Shown piece after piece: positions 1-9,921 of a DNA stretch of 64,000 nt; the stretch's first letter is position 1, and every line of letters begins with the position of its first letter. The notes below the pieces were generated by a model. The model was given only the letters and a program-made list of their open reading frames with translations, was not told the DNA's origin and made no database searches. The stretch is from Chondrus crispus (lineage: Eukaryota > Rhodophyta > Florideophyceae > Gigartinales > Gigartinaceae): NCBI RefSeq assembly GCF_000350225.1, contig NW_005179046.1, positions 354,945 through 418,944 on the forward strand, given 5' to 3'. A program made the translations under genes and the position numbers.

Positions 1-191
1 AGAAGAGTCAGCGTCAAATTTTCGTAGGTACCGTCGGAGAACTTGAAGGACAGAGTGTGCTTCCAATACCTCAGCGAAAAACGTCTTGCACATTATAGGA
101 AGGACGAAGTCCTCCCTTTTTTCCTTCGTGACGCTGGCACGTAGAAAAGGTTGTCTTTGAAATCTTTTTTTTGCTCGGGCGCAGTACCAAT

Positions 192-1260
192 TGTAGTGCA
201 ATGCCCCTGTTAGGCAGAGACCAAGGTCCGACGGTCCAACACAAACAACAGCAACAAAAACAACAACTGCCAACGGCACAGCGCTACGGAGTGTTCGAAG
301 CTCCCTGTCCTCTTTAAGCGGGTTTGCGGCCCGCAGTAGCTCGGATCCCTGATAGGGGGGGGCAAAGAGAAGGGCCCAGCCCGGGATCGGTAAATGGTGG
401 TAGAGACTTGTAAAGGCGACTGCTCGACGAGTTCGGAGGGGTGTTTAGGTAAACCTGGTCCGATGGGTCGTAAATCCAATGCTCGAAGAGCGCCTTGTAC
501 ACCTTATACCCTTGATAAGGGCTTCGACGGGGACGTCGCAACGTAGCCCGTCGGGAAAGAAGAAAACGTAGCAGCGCTACACCTTCGTACTGCCCGATGG
601 CAAAGTACCAACAACGGATCGGTCGCAACCAGATTCCGATGGAACCAACACTGAGAAAAGCCCCACTGGTGCACCAACACAGAAGCCCGATGGCAAATGA
701 CGTCACGTTGCGGATCGCAATCCTACAAGGTGGGACCAACTCAAGATTAAGGGAAATTAGGATAGGGAAGTAAAGGAAAATTGATAAGGAAAAAGGGGAA
801 CCCCGAGCGCAAAGGATAAAGTAATCTGTAGTTAAAGGGAATGTCTTGTAAAAGACGGACTTCAACCAAGGCGATATCAGACTCTGGCAACTCCGGTTCG
901 ATTGGGAAATAAAGGGAAAAGGGATGGGACCCCCGAGCGCTGAAGGATGCCGTAGGCTTAGGTAAAAGGGAGCGTCTTGGTAGGGACGGACTTCGACCAA
1001 GGCGACATTCAACTCCGACAACTCGGGTTACCTTTACTGACTTGGTCGTCAGAGGGCTAAGGTATATATCGCCCCGCCGGAGCCACTACAGTAGCTCTCG
1101 GCGCTAGATCCTAGATCTAATCTAATGTTAAATAACTAATATGCAACTAATTAAAATTAATAATTAAAATAATAAAGTGAAATGATTTCCACTCTTGCTT
1201 GTCATACCCCATCATTTTCATTTCTTTTCACCCCCCTTTTCAGGTGCGTATTGCACTACA
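192..1260 (-). mobile_element. Solo LTR, type A (Gypsy family E)
   Basis: A 1069-bp unit begins TGTAGTGCAAT and ends ATTGCACTACA, a perfect 11-bp inverted repeat with TG..CA ends. It is flanked on both sides by CCAAT (187-191 and 1261-1265), a 5-bp target duplication typical of LTR retroelements. Related copies occur at 29303-30346 and 51643-52694; the last is the 3' LTR of a minus-strand Gypsy element, which gives the orientation. No internal region is present, so this is a solo LTR left by LTR-LTR recombination. It sits inside the hAT transposase. ORFs inside it are not genes. Confidence 0.85.
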
Positions 1261-1265
1261 CCAAT

Positions 1266-2372
1266 CACCTTCAGGAGAGCCGGGCGTGCACGAATAAAAG
1301 AGTTCAATACTCGTTCAGCGGGTGCGAATTCCGTGGCGGACATTTGCTCCACCATTAACGCAGTGCGATGCAGCGCTCGTACTTTGCGCATGTGCATTTC
1401 AATTCGAGTCATTTGCTCAGAATTGGGAGAGCTTCCTCTCATCTCCTCCTCCTTACGACGCAAACCCACGATCACCAGGCCATTGCACTCTTGTATACAC
1501 TCAATTAGCCGGGCCTTCAGCTTCTTATGACTATCCACCATAGTGACGACATGCGAAACCTTATCAATGACGGTCGCCATCCAGCCAAGCTCTGACACGT
1601 TTTCGAGAAGAAGATCGGCCACATGGCTCTGATCATTCACGCTAAAGCTTCCCTGGTTGCGGCTGGCAAACTGCTCCCTCGTGTTAATACATGACTGTGT
1701 ATTGTCACTAGTGATAGCATGCACCTTGTCACCAATTTTGTACGATGCGAGCGTCTTTTCGACTATTTCTAAATAATCCGCAGCTCCCAACTTCTGTGAC
1801 CCATAGTATTTTGTCCCAATCATAAAAGGAAGTTTCTCTATTCCGTCCATTCCAGAGTCAACTTTTAACATAATGTTTATGACAGATTGTCTTGTGACAT
1901 TCTCCCAACCATCAAACATCACTGTAGCAAACCCCCCCAGCTCAGAGCTTCATGGATGCATCTTTTAACGTGCCCCTGTGTGTCGTCGTAGCAGTTGTTT
2001 AGGAGCTCGTCGCCAATCTTTTTGGCAGAAGGGGGGTGTTTCTCGATATCCGGATTGAGCAGGGCCAGCATCTCTCTTTCAGGACTCGTGAACTTCCCTG
2101 TAAGCTTCTCGAAAAGCAAAAACGGACGAACCCGGAGCACAACGACCTTGACTATGGCTTTCATCAGCCGTTCCACCCCCTCCCGGTCCAGCACAAATGG
2201 TTTAACTACCACCTGGCTTAAGTCCGTGGGCTGGCGCTTACCTCCATTCCTTTCGCTGCTGTTTTTTGGGGAGGTGGACCTGTGTTTTCGACCGCTCTGT
2301 CCGCGGAGAAGGATGAGTTGCTCAACGAATGTCTGCATGCGCGGACATCTGTACTCGACGGAGCAACTGACA
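1266..2372 (-). pseudogene. hAT transposase, DUF659-like central region
   Basis: Two overlapping minus-strand reading frames (2372 to 1919 and 1922 to 1266) together resemble the DUF659 region of hAT transposases. The first contains the upstream PFLLFEKLTG-type stretch. The second begins MMFDGWENVTRQSVIN, close to the family's DGW(t/e)N...s.iN motif, followed by a SDNTQSC block matching the usual TDNa motif. Frames switch at a run of seven G near 1935, so the copy is broken. The reading frame continues to the left of the solo LTR at 192-1260 into positions 186-1. Transposases of this family cut and paste DNA in the nucleus and leave 8-bp duplications; none could be located. Confidence 0.65.
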
Positions 2373-2377
2373 ACGCT

Positions 2378-3015
2378 TGTAGTACAATTCCGTACCACAA
2401 CCCCCCGGCGAGATGATAACCGCGCGGGAAGGCGGGTGCTACTGTGGCGAGCGGGCGTACACGCGCCCGCCGCCGTGTACAGTAGTACCCCAAGGGTCCG
2501 ACGTGGGACAGCAGGTAGCAGCGTGCGTGGCCACGGGTAACACGTGGCACAACCGTTGGCCGGGATCGTGGCCACGGGCACATGTGTATAATCCGCACGG
2601 TGGCTAACTAGTAAGTAGTAGTTAAAGGCACAAATTAAGTAATTGTGTACAGTAGCTGGTACACAGTAAGTGGTAGCTACTGTACAGGGACAGGTGTCCT
2701 GGCTTCCCACTTAGAGGTTAAGACCGGGGACCCCTGCCCGTCACAGTAAAGAGGGGCAGACTTGCCTCCCTTCCCTTTACGGCTAATTGCTATCCCGTTC
2801 CGGTTTTCCTTTAGTCTCAGGCTTCTAACCCGTGACCGGCCGTCCGGATCTAACACCACCGACCGGCTGCGCGTCACCAGCCACGTGAGCCTTCCCTCTT
2901 TTCGAGTCCATCCGTACGGTCTGCGTTTGCGCGTGGGTTACCCAGCGGCGCGCGCTCCCTTACCTGTAACCCCCCCTCGTCTCCGAGTGGTCGGGACGAA
3001 GGTAGTTATACCACT
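2378..3015. mobile_element. Probable solo LTR of another family
   Basis: A 638-bp GC-rich segment interrupts the hAT transposase and is flanked by a perfect 5-bp duplication ACGCT (2373-2377 and 3016-3020). It starts TGTAGTACAA and ends TTATACCACT, so the ends are imperfectly inverted and the last two bases are not CA. Length and composition (GTACA/TGTAC-rich, palindromic words) resemble LTR type B in this window, but no extended match was seen by eye. Solo LTR is the favoured reading; a non-autonomous DNA element is possible. Confidence 0.5.
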
Positions 3016-3055
3016 ACGCTGATCTCCATGAGGTCACTGCGTGTACATTCTTGGC

Positions 3056-3964
3056 CTATGCGGAGCGTGCGAAGCTGGAAGCTTCCAGCAACTGCCGCCG
3101 TTCAATCTCTGGCATTGTGCAATGTGGCGGTTTTGTGAGTCCCAGTAAATGCAGTGCAAATCTGTGATGGTATCGCACGGATACCTTTTTACCGCACAGT
3201 ATGCAATGCCGAAACTTTGATTGAGCCGCCCTGCAGTGCCTGGAATATTTCCAACCAGCACCTCGAAGCTTGATCCAGAAATTTGTAACCCGAGAGCATC
3301 GCGGGCGCTGCTCTGTTGTCTCCGATGCTTGAATGCCCCCCGTATTTCCATCCTCACGTATCAATGAACTCCCGTCTCTTGCAGAATTTTCCAGTAACTC
3401 ATATATGGCCACAAAACATACAGCTCCATGAAGCTCCTTGAGAATCAAGTTCTCCAACTCTCCGTCCATGGCTTCAACCCTAACGACGGATAAGGTCCCT
3501 TCCTCCATCATACCCTCTTGTGTGGGCTGCATCGGGAGAGCAAGTTGCACCTGTTTCTCTGTTGCGCTTCGCGTCACATCTGGATACTGGAACCTTCCGA
3601 ATGACACTGCCATGGGTGGTACAACCTGATTTACGTTAGAAATTGGCATGGAAGTCAACAAAACAGGCACGCCGTACACAGGAAACGATGTGCTCGAGAG
3701 ATTTGAGGTTGCAAGTGCAGCGGATCCTTCCAATCCATGTCCTGCACTTGTTGGCGGTGATGAGGACATCAGAGGGTACGGTTGGCGAAGGAGGAAGAAA
3801 ACTTCGAGATGCTCACAGATGTGAGCGTGGGGACAATAGTCGAGGTGGCCAGGTGGGGGCCAGGTGGGGGCAGTATTGTAGGCGGACGATAGAGCTGCAA
3901 AAGGGCGGTGAGGAAGCCGTAGTGTACTATCTCTTTGTGAAGCGTAGCTCGACAACGCCGCCAA
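3056..3964 (-). pseudogene. hAT transposase N-terminal part with BED-like zinc finger
   Basis: A 302-residue open reading frame has a Ser/Pro-rich first half and, at about residues 250-283, the pattern CILCGKK..(x)..HLLGLTKPPHC. This resembles a BED finger (CxxC, then HL..H/C), the DNA-binding module at the N terminus of many hAT transposases. The frame stops just before the insertion at 2378-3015, beyond which the DUF659-like part continues in other frames. The start codon is uncertain; an internal Met is as likely as the one at 3964. No domain other than the finger is recognisable. The assignment rests on the finger plus its position upstream of the DUF659-like part on the same strand. Confidence 0.5.
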
Positions 3965-3965
3965 G

Positions 3966-4435
3966 TAATTACACAGGTGCGGGTTGAGGGGCAGCGGTCA
4001 CCAGCGGTAAAGTCAAAAGTGGTAATGAGGGGAGGGGGCGGGCAGCCAAGGGGTTAAAGCGGAGGCGGAGGGTTGGTGCGATGGATCTGGGAGCGAGGCT
4101 TGGCGAGGAAATTCTGCAAAGCAATAACACAGGTTTGGGTTGAGGGGCAGAGGTCACCAGCAGTAAAAGTCAAAACCTGTAGAGCGAGCAACTAGCCGGC
4201 AGTTGAACGGCGACAGAGGCGGAGGGTTGGTGCGATGGATCTGGGAGCGAGGCTTGGCGAGGAAATTCTGGCAAGCAATTACACAGGTGTCGGTTGAGGG
4301 GCAGCGGGCACCAGCGGTAAAATTCAAAACCTGTAGTGCGCGCAGGGAGCGGGCAGCCGAACGGTGGCAGAGGCGGAGGGTTGGTTGCTGGATCTGGGAA
4401 CGAGGCTTCCGGAGGAAATGTTGCCAAGCAGTAGC
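3966..4435. repeat. Tandem repeat, ~155 bp x 3
   Basis: The word AATTACACAGG (or AATAACACAGG) followed by GGGTTGAGGGGCAG recurs at about 3966, 4122 and 4276, spacings of 156 and 154 bp. Each unit also holds GGAGGGTTGGTGCGATGG and GAGCGAGGCTTGGCGAGG; the third unit is more diverged. The repeats end near 4435. They abut the N terminus of the hAT ORF, so they could be subterminal transposon repeats or an unrelated minisatellite. Confidence 0.8.
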
Positions 4436-5399
4436 AGAGAGGTGACGCTGAAGGGTTCTGATCAACCGCCGAACGATAATAGCTGAGGCAGAGAGGTGTT
4501 GTCGTTGGATATTGAAGGGAGGCGTGCGAGGAAGCGCTAATGAGCAGTAGCAGAGAACTGTGAGTTTTTGATCTGTGGGCGGAGGCGGGCGAGCTGCAGA
4601 AGTAGGCGCAGAAGCGAGTGAGCGGAAAAGGGGAAGGGCTGATGACAAAAAATGGGGGGAGGGACGGCTCAATAGTAAAGGAATGTTTTTCCAGTTCGTC
4701 ACTACCTCTACGACGTACCGACGGGAAATTAAATTCTTCAAATCTTTTCAAAATCTTTCTTGAAAGTGCAGTGCAGGTGCTCCTGTCAGGCTGACGATGT
4801 GCAAACGCAAACGTCCGTCAGTTTGCTTGCCCTCCTGGCCGTCTGTGTCATGACGAATGTAATTGTGAACAAGAAATGCAGAGAAAGCATTCTGAAGCCG
4901 CCAAACCTTGTCTAGCTTTCTACACGTGTATCCTTGCTGGCGGGCAACCTGGACACCGTACCGTTACGAGTCCTGTGTGCAGAAGGCATCCGATTTGCAC
5001 TTAGGTTTTGCACACAGCGGTTCGCGGAGTGCAACCTCCGAATAAGAGTGCCGTCATACTCTTATTCGGAGGTGCACATGCTATGACACCCTCAGGGGTG
5101 TCATAACTGCCCAAATGGCATGTGCAGAAGCCAAAATGTCAGAAATATCCTTAATCGAAATGTCGTTAACTCAAAAATTTAATAAATATTCAGGATGTTT
5201 TTTGAAAGCACACCACTATATTCTTTCTTATTCAGATGATCTGCTTATAGCGTCTCAAATCTCACGTTTTCTTGCGGGGAAGACGAGTTGCACCCATACT
5301 GAGAGGTTTATTATTATGGGACGAGCACTATTGGGAGGGCAGGCTGTATGAGGAAAAAAGTTATTTTATTTTACAGTACCCCTTGTACTATAATCGCCC
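4436..5399. other. No gene seen; two palindromes
   Basis: No convincing coding sequence. Positions 5029-5049 and 5058-5077 form a ~20-bp inverted repeat (ACTCTTATTCGGAGG...) with one bulged base and an 8-base loop. Directly after it, 5082-5090 pairs with 5097-5105 (TATGACACC). The two hairpins together lie inside a longer GCACATG/CATGTGC pairing. They may be ends of a small foldback element. The small ORF at 5115-5351 shows nothing recognisable. Confidence 0.6.
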
Positions 5400-5414
5400 C
5401 ACTGCGGAGGCAAA
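5400..5414 (+). repeat. Left terminal inverted repeat of the CACTA element
   Basis: CACTGCGGAGGCAAA, exact inverse of 25828-25842. The CACTG start is the terminus recognised by EnSpm-type transposases. Confidence 0.85.
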
Positions 5415-5677
5415 ACCGTGAAAAACAATAAAAAGTATTGTTTTTGGACGATAGTTTTAAAGAAATAACGAAACGTTGTCCAAAAGCAATGTTTTTGACA
5501 TGGAAAACATTACTATTATTGTCCAAAGACGGTAATTAGATTGCATTAATAACAGTACTATTGTATGTGTGGCGGCAATACATATAGACCAAAGAAACAT
5601 TCTCAATGTTGTCTATGAACGGTACATCGCCACTTTTTCTGAAACAACAGAAGTTTTGTTTATGAACATTCCAAATA
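5415..5677. repeat. Left subterminal repeats of the CACTA element
   Basis: AT-rich stretch with repeated words of the type ATTGTCCAAA, GTTGTCCAAAAG and GTATTGTTTTTGGACG in both orientations. In plant En/Spm the subterminal repeats bind the accessory protein TNPA; a similar role is inferred here. The same words occur at 25000-25827. Confidence 0.7.
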
Positions 5678-6721
5678 TTGTTTAAAAGCGAGGAAATGAC
5701 TTGCAATCACAAAATTAACTCGTCAAATGTTAACGAGGCGGGTGACAGCATTTATGAGGTTTCCGAGGTGATTCTGATGCGGAAACGCAAGAGGCGAAAA
5801 CTGGACTTGCTAAAAGCAATGCCTAGTGCCAATCGTCTCTTATTTACAGACGATGGTAAGGCCGTCAGAGCGTCTGACATGGGGAACGACAATGAAGACT
5901 CATCAGATGAGGAAGACCTTCATGGTATATCTGACTACGCAATGACCGTGTCATCCCGTTTGACCCAGAGTGTCGGCGCAGGGTGGGGTGCGTTGATGTC
6001 TTCACATGTGCGGCTTGTCGGGCCTCAACGCGTGATGGAGGGGTCCAAGCTGGAGGCTCGTGTTGATGGAGTGCCACTGGGTGTTGTGAAGAGGTTATCG
6101 TCCAACTGCGAGAAGCGAACAGGGGAGCAGTCTGAGAAGAGTGCTCCTGAGGTTTGCGTGATTGCGTATGGGGTACCGTGGAATGCGTCCCTGTATGACG
6201 ATGGACAACCGCATCTGCTCACCATTCATTCAGCTTCGCAGCGGCATGCTTCGCACCCGTTTTCGTTTAACGGGGTGCCTGAGACTGGGATGAAGGCGAG
6301 ATTGATACGATTATTGTCTGCTTTGTTTTCGCTTTCTGACTTCGAAGCAATGTCGCCCAAGTTATGTTCTCTAGGCTTTCTCTTTACTTTTGCGTTTTGC
6401 ATTCCTGGTTTGCTGCGAAAAAGAGCAGCGACGTTTGTTCTGTTTACCATGGCAGCGCTTCTGAGGTTCGGGCCTGCCTTTATAGTGACCTATCAGCTCA
6501 GAGAGGCTGATGCCGGTCTGGGGATGGCAAAACTGAAATCAGTGTGGTTGCCGTCTTCCTTTCATCCATCGGGCGTGGATTTACCGTATATGTTATCTGT
6601 AACCGTGTTGTTTGGGAGCTTGGTTCCTGTATCGTTTTTGGTAACAGTAGGTACAGCAGGGCGGAAATCTGGGTCAACCGTGCAGTGCTGTCGTATCACA
6701 TGCGGAGTGCCACCGCAGTAG
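5678..6721 (+). CDS. Unassigned 347-aa ORF in the CACTA element
   Basis: An open frame of 347 residues begins just inside the left subterminal repeats. The first 120 residues are hydrophilic, with a basic cluster (RKRKRRK, about residues 35-41) that could be a nuclear signal, followed by an acidic stretch (DNEDSSDEED). Residues ~225-270 and ~295-320 are hydrophobic and could be read as membrane segments, but may instead be translated non-coding sequence downstream of the real end. It may be the terminal exon of an element protein or another captured fragment. The 'RLLFTDDGKA' stretch faintly recalls the C-terminal region of DEAD-box helicases, too weak for a call. Confidence 0.35.
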   Translation: MFKSEEMTCNHKINSSNVNEAGDSIYEVSEVILMRKRKRRKLDLLKAMPSANRLLFTDDGKAVRASDMGNDNEDSSDEEDLHGISDYAMTVSSRLTQSVGAGWGALMSSHVRLVGPQRVMEGSKLEARVDGVPLGVVKRLSSNCEKRTGEQSEKSAPEVCVIAYGVPWNASLYDDGQPHLLTIHSASQRHASHPFSFNGVPETGMKARLIRLLSALFSLSDFEAMSPKLCSLGFLFTFAFCIPGLLRKRAATFVLFTMAALLRFGPAFIVTYQLREADAGLGMAKLKSVWLPSSFHPSGVDLPYMLSVTVLFGSLVPVSFLVTVGTAGRKSGSTVQCCRITCGVPPQ

Positions 6722-7192
6722 CATCCCCCCGCCGTTTCTTGTGCGGAGTGCCACCGGAGTGGCCTTCCCTCATCTCTTCATAGCTCGTCGAATTTTGCAA
6801 GTCGGGTGCCGGTATTCTTTGTCTGCAAGAAGCCCACTGGCTGGTGGACCGTGATCCGAAGAGCGCCGTCAGCTGGATGGCCGTCAGCTAATACTCCTTC
6901 GCGTGCGGCAAGACCGAGGTCGCGCGCCGGTTTCTGCACGAGGCTACTACGCTGGACGCAGGCTTGGCACCAGCGTGCGTCGCCGTGGGACATGCGTGCG
7001 GCCTCGACCTCGATGTTTCACTAAGCCGCGACGCGCCATCGTGCGCCGCACGCTCTTCATCCTCGTCGTCTGCTGCCTGCTCTACTCTAGCGTCCTTTCC
7101 CCCTGCGCGCACCATGCAACACCCCCCCGCCCCCGCCACCTCACCGCCGCCCTATCCCCCACCGGCCACCACCCGGCCACGATCCCCCACAC
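6722..7192. other. Junction DNA before the transporter fragment
   Basis: GC content rises sharply from about 6900. The plus frame around 6900-7020 reads ACGKTEVARRFLHEAT..., superficially like a P-loop segment, but no family can be named. The stretch 7040-7090 encodes a hydrophobic run (LFILVVCCLLYSSVL) that could be the first membrane helix of the transporter fragment that follows. Otherwise nothing is supported. Confidence 0.4.
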
Positions 7193-8583
7193 GTGCGTGG
7201 TCACCCGCCGTCCAAACACCGTCCAAGACACGACGCCCTGTGCCGCCTGGGCCTGGCGGATGCGCTGCTTGACATCGACGCCCAGGTGATCCGCGGCTAC
7301 GCCCTCTTCCTGGGCCCGCGCGCCGAGCGCCTGCCGTACCACCAGCCTTCCAGAACAACTAACTGGTCGTATACCTGCTGGCCATCGCGGCCGACTGGCT
7401 GCAGGGGCCCTACGTCTACGCGCTGTACGCCGCGTACGGCTACGGGAAGGAGATCGCCCAGCTCTTCATCGCCGGCTTTGGCTCGTCCGCCATCTTCGGC
7501 ACTTTTATCGGCTCCATCGCCGACAAGTATGGCCGCAAGTTTAACGTCCTAGTCTTCGTCATCACGTACGCCCTGTCCTGCATGACCAAGCACTCGCCGA
7601 ACTTTGCTACCTTGATGGTCGGCAGGCTGCTGGCGGGCATTGCTACCAGCATCCTCTTCTCGGCCTTTGAGTCGTGGCTTGTGTCGGAGCATAACAACCG
7701 CGGCTTTGATCCCAACCTCATCGCCGACACTTTTTCAAAGGCCTAGTTTGGGAATGCTGTCGTCGCCATTGTCGCAGGCCAGATTGCTGGCATGGTCGCT
7801 GCCCAGTTTGGAAAGGTCGCCCCGTTTGATACGGCCGCTGTCATCCTCGCCGCCACGGGCCTCATTGTCATGTTGTCCTGGTCCGAGAACTTTGGCGATA
7901 GTAGGCAGACCGTCACCGGCGGCTTGCGCAGTGCCTGGCATATGATGATTGCCGATGAGAAGATCTTGCTTGTCGGCATCATTCAGTCCTGCTTTGAGTC
8001 TGCCATGTATCTCATGGTCTTCAGTTGGACCCCGGCGCTACAGGCCGCGTCGCATGCCATATCACTTGGCGAGATTCCGCATGGCATGATCTTTAGTTCC
8101 TTCATGGTTTGCTTCATAATTGGAAGCATTTTATTCGTCTTTCTTATGAAGACACAACCCGCTGAGCTATTCATGCGCAATATGTACATCATAGGCGTCG
8201 TTTGCTTTGTCGTCACCACCATATCATCCAATGTATGGGAGGTGTACGGCGCTCTGCTTGCGTTTGAGGTCATTTGCGGTTTGTACTTTCCGGCTATGGG
8301 TACCATGCGAGCAAAGTATGTTCCCGAGGTCACCCGATCCGCCATTATGAACTACTTTCGTCTTCCTTTGAATCTCATAGTCTGCCTCATTCTGTACAAA
8401 AACTATGAGAATACCACCGTCTTCTGCCTGTGTGCCGTCATGATGGCCATTGCCGTCATATGCCAACAGCGCCTTTTCAGTGCTTCAAAAGTCTCCATCG
8501 GCACCAAAGATGAATGGACTAGAGAAGAGCGCGCCGAACTCGTCGAAGAGGGCGATAGCACTGTTGAAGATGCTGTGCGGTAA
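7193..8583 (+). pseudogene. MFSD5-type molybdate-anion transporter, broken copy
   Basis: The translated product matches the molybdate-anion transporter family (MFSD5/MOT2, MFS superfamily), a 12-helix membrane protein that imports molybdate. Family signatures seen are DWLQGPYVYALY, FGSSAIFGT followed by ADKYGRK (the MFS loop 2-3 motif), LMVGRLLAGIATSILFSAFESW and a GNAVVAIVAGQIAG helix. The C-terminal 263 residues (7792-8583) are one open frame of membrane segments ending in a charged tail. Upstream there is a frame change near 7340, an in-frame TAA at 7360-7362 where the family has an aromatic residue (NNYL), and an in-frame TAG at 7744-7746. It is therefore a pseudogene, or else a C-terminal fragment translated from an internal Met. 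Its GC-rich third codon positions differ from the AT-rich element ends, consistent with capture of an expressed host gene. Confidence 0.8.
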
Positions 8584-8892
8584 ATCAACTTGCCCGCCTA
8601 CCCCCCCCCACACCCATACTATCGTGGGCTTCACCTGGCAAAACATGCGCTGCTTCTGAGACAGATCTGTGGCAAAAAAAGGCTCGCCACAATGCTCGGA
8701 ATTTAGAGATGCGAGTTGGTAGTACGCAGTAGAACAGTGGAGCGTAATGTTGTATTGCATTGAATGTGTTTCAGCCCGATGGATAAAACGGCCCGTGTTA
8801 GAATCAGTCATTGAGAGGTCTGACATCTATCAGTGCGAGTATGGTGCGTCCCAAGCGTTTTCCCAACACGCTCCAGAGCAGCACGCTGTTCT

Positions 8893-9777
8893 TCATGCAA
8901 GGTTGCGGAGAATTTGTCTCTCTGTAAAGAGCTCTCCTCGCTTTGCGTCTAAAGTCTTCAATGCTTGCCAGTTGACTTTTGTTGCCAGCTTTGATTCGCG
9001 TGCAATGCGCCTTTCGAAATCCAGATAATCAAGCCACAAGTCCACATTTGCGTTCGCCGATTGCAAAGCCGTTGCTTCTTTAAAAAGTTTTCTTGTTTGG
9101 AAAGGGAGCTGAAGCACGTCTGCACCAGATAGTTGTCCCTGACTCTGCATGCGGTCATAATTTTTCATTTGAGACCGGATGGCCGAGTGTAATGACTTCA
9201 ATGTGAGCGGGGGCAGGGAAAGCATGGTATCGCAAATGCCCTGCAACTGTTTCAGATTGCCCTCTGAAGATAACCATGCGCAGAGAGCTCTCTCCTCATC
9301 GCGCCCTCGAAACGGGATGAGAACCTTGGCCGTCAACACATCGTGCGATTTTCTTGACAAGGGACAAGTTTTTGATTCTAGCATGTTCGCAAAGTGGTTC
9401 ATAGACCAGGTGTGAGGGTCTTTGGGATCCACACCGTCGGGGCCTTCCGTTCCGCTACTAGAAAAATCACCACTGAAAACTTTTCCAGACTTGATGAGGA
9501 CAAGCACTTTCTTGGCGAGGGAAGTAGCTGCCTGGTGCTGTTCGCAAGTGATGATAAGGGCGATTAGGTTTTCCCAAACTTTTGGTGGTGGGTTGGTGGG
9601 AGTAAGGGAATGGGATGGGGTAGTGGAAGTTTGGCCGGCCGGCGCAGGCACGGGAGGGAGAAATTGGAACAATTTATTCCGAATGTTGTTGGGATGGAGA
9701 CTGATCTTGAGTCGAGCACGGGAGGCGTTTCGGCAAAACCTTCGGCCCTCGAAACGGCACTCGGCGTCGACATGCAA
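8893..9777 (-). pseudogene. UTP6-like (U3 snoRNP) C-terminal fragment
   Basis: The 294-residue minus-strand frame ends with LWLDYLDFER...LATKVNWQALKTLD...LFTERQILRNLA. This resembles the C-terminal HAT-repeat region of UTP6, a component of the small-subunit processome that acts in the nucleolus in 18S rRNA maturation. Only roughly the last 200 residues look conserved. The first ~70, with a Pro/Thr-rich stretch, look like translated intron or junction DNA. There is no N-terminal UTP6 domain, so the gene is truncated at its 5' side, as expected for a captured fragment. It faces the transporter fragment tail to tail. UTP6 is the best guess; another HAT-repeat protein is possible. Confidence 0.5.
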
Positions 9778-9921
9778 GAGACGGGCTCCCTCGCCCCCCC
9801 CCCGGCGTCAACGCGAGCGGATAGGACGAACAAGTACCACGCGCACTACTCTACGACGCGCATCTACACTACGATAGTCCCCAAACGCGGGCCTTCCCTC
9901 CCCTGGCCCTCCGCGCGGTAA

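Larger units (their letters stand above)
1..3964 (-). mobile_element. hAT-superfamily DNA transposon remnant
   Basis: A minus-strand transposase of hAT type can be followed in pieces: a BED-like zinc finger at 3056-3350, a DUF659-like region at 1266-2372, and continued coding sequence at 1-186. Two insertions interrupt it, at 192-1260 and 2378-3015, each flanked by a perfect 5-bp duplication, so the hAT copy is older than both. Frames change between pieces, including at a run of seven G near 1935, so it cannot be active. The left end lies outside the window and no terminal inverted repeat was found on the right. The ~155-bp repeats at 3966-4435 may be its 5' subterminal region, but that is a guess. 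Confidence 0.65.

Noticed and set aside
314-1021. 235-aa minus-strand ORF
   Set aside because: It lies wholly inside solo LTR type A, and similar frames recur in the other copies; it is LTR sequence, not a gene.
5115-5351. 78-aa ORF with SYSDDLLIASQ, resembling a reverse transcriptase YxDD box
   Set aside because: Only a few residues match and nothing around them looks like RT.
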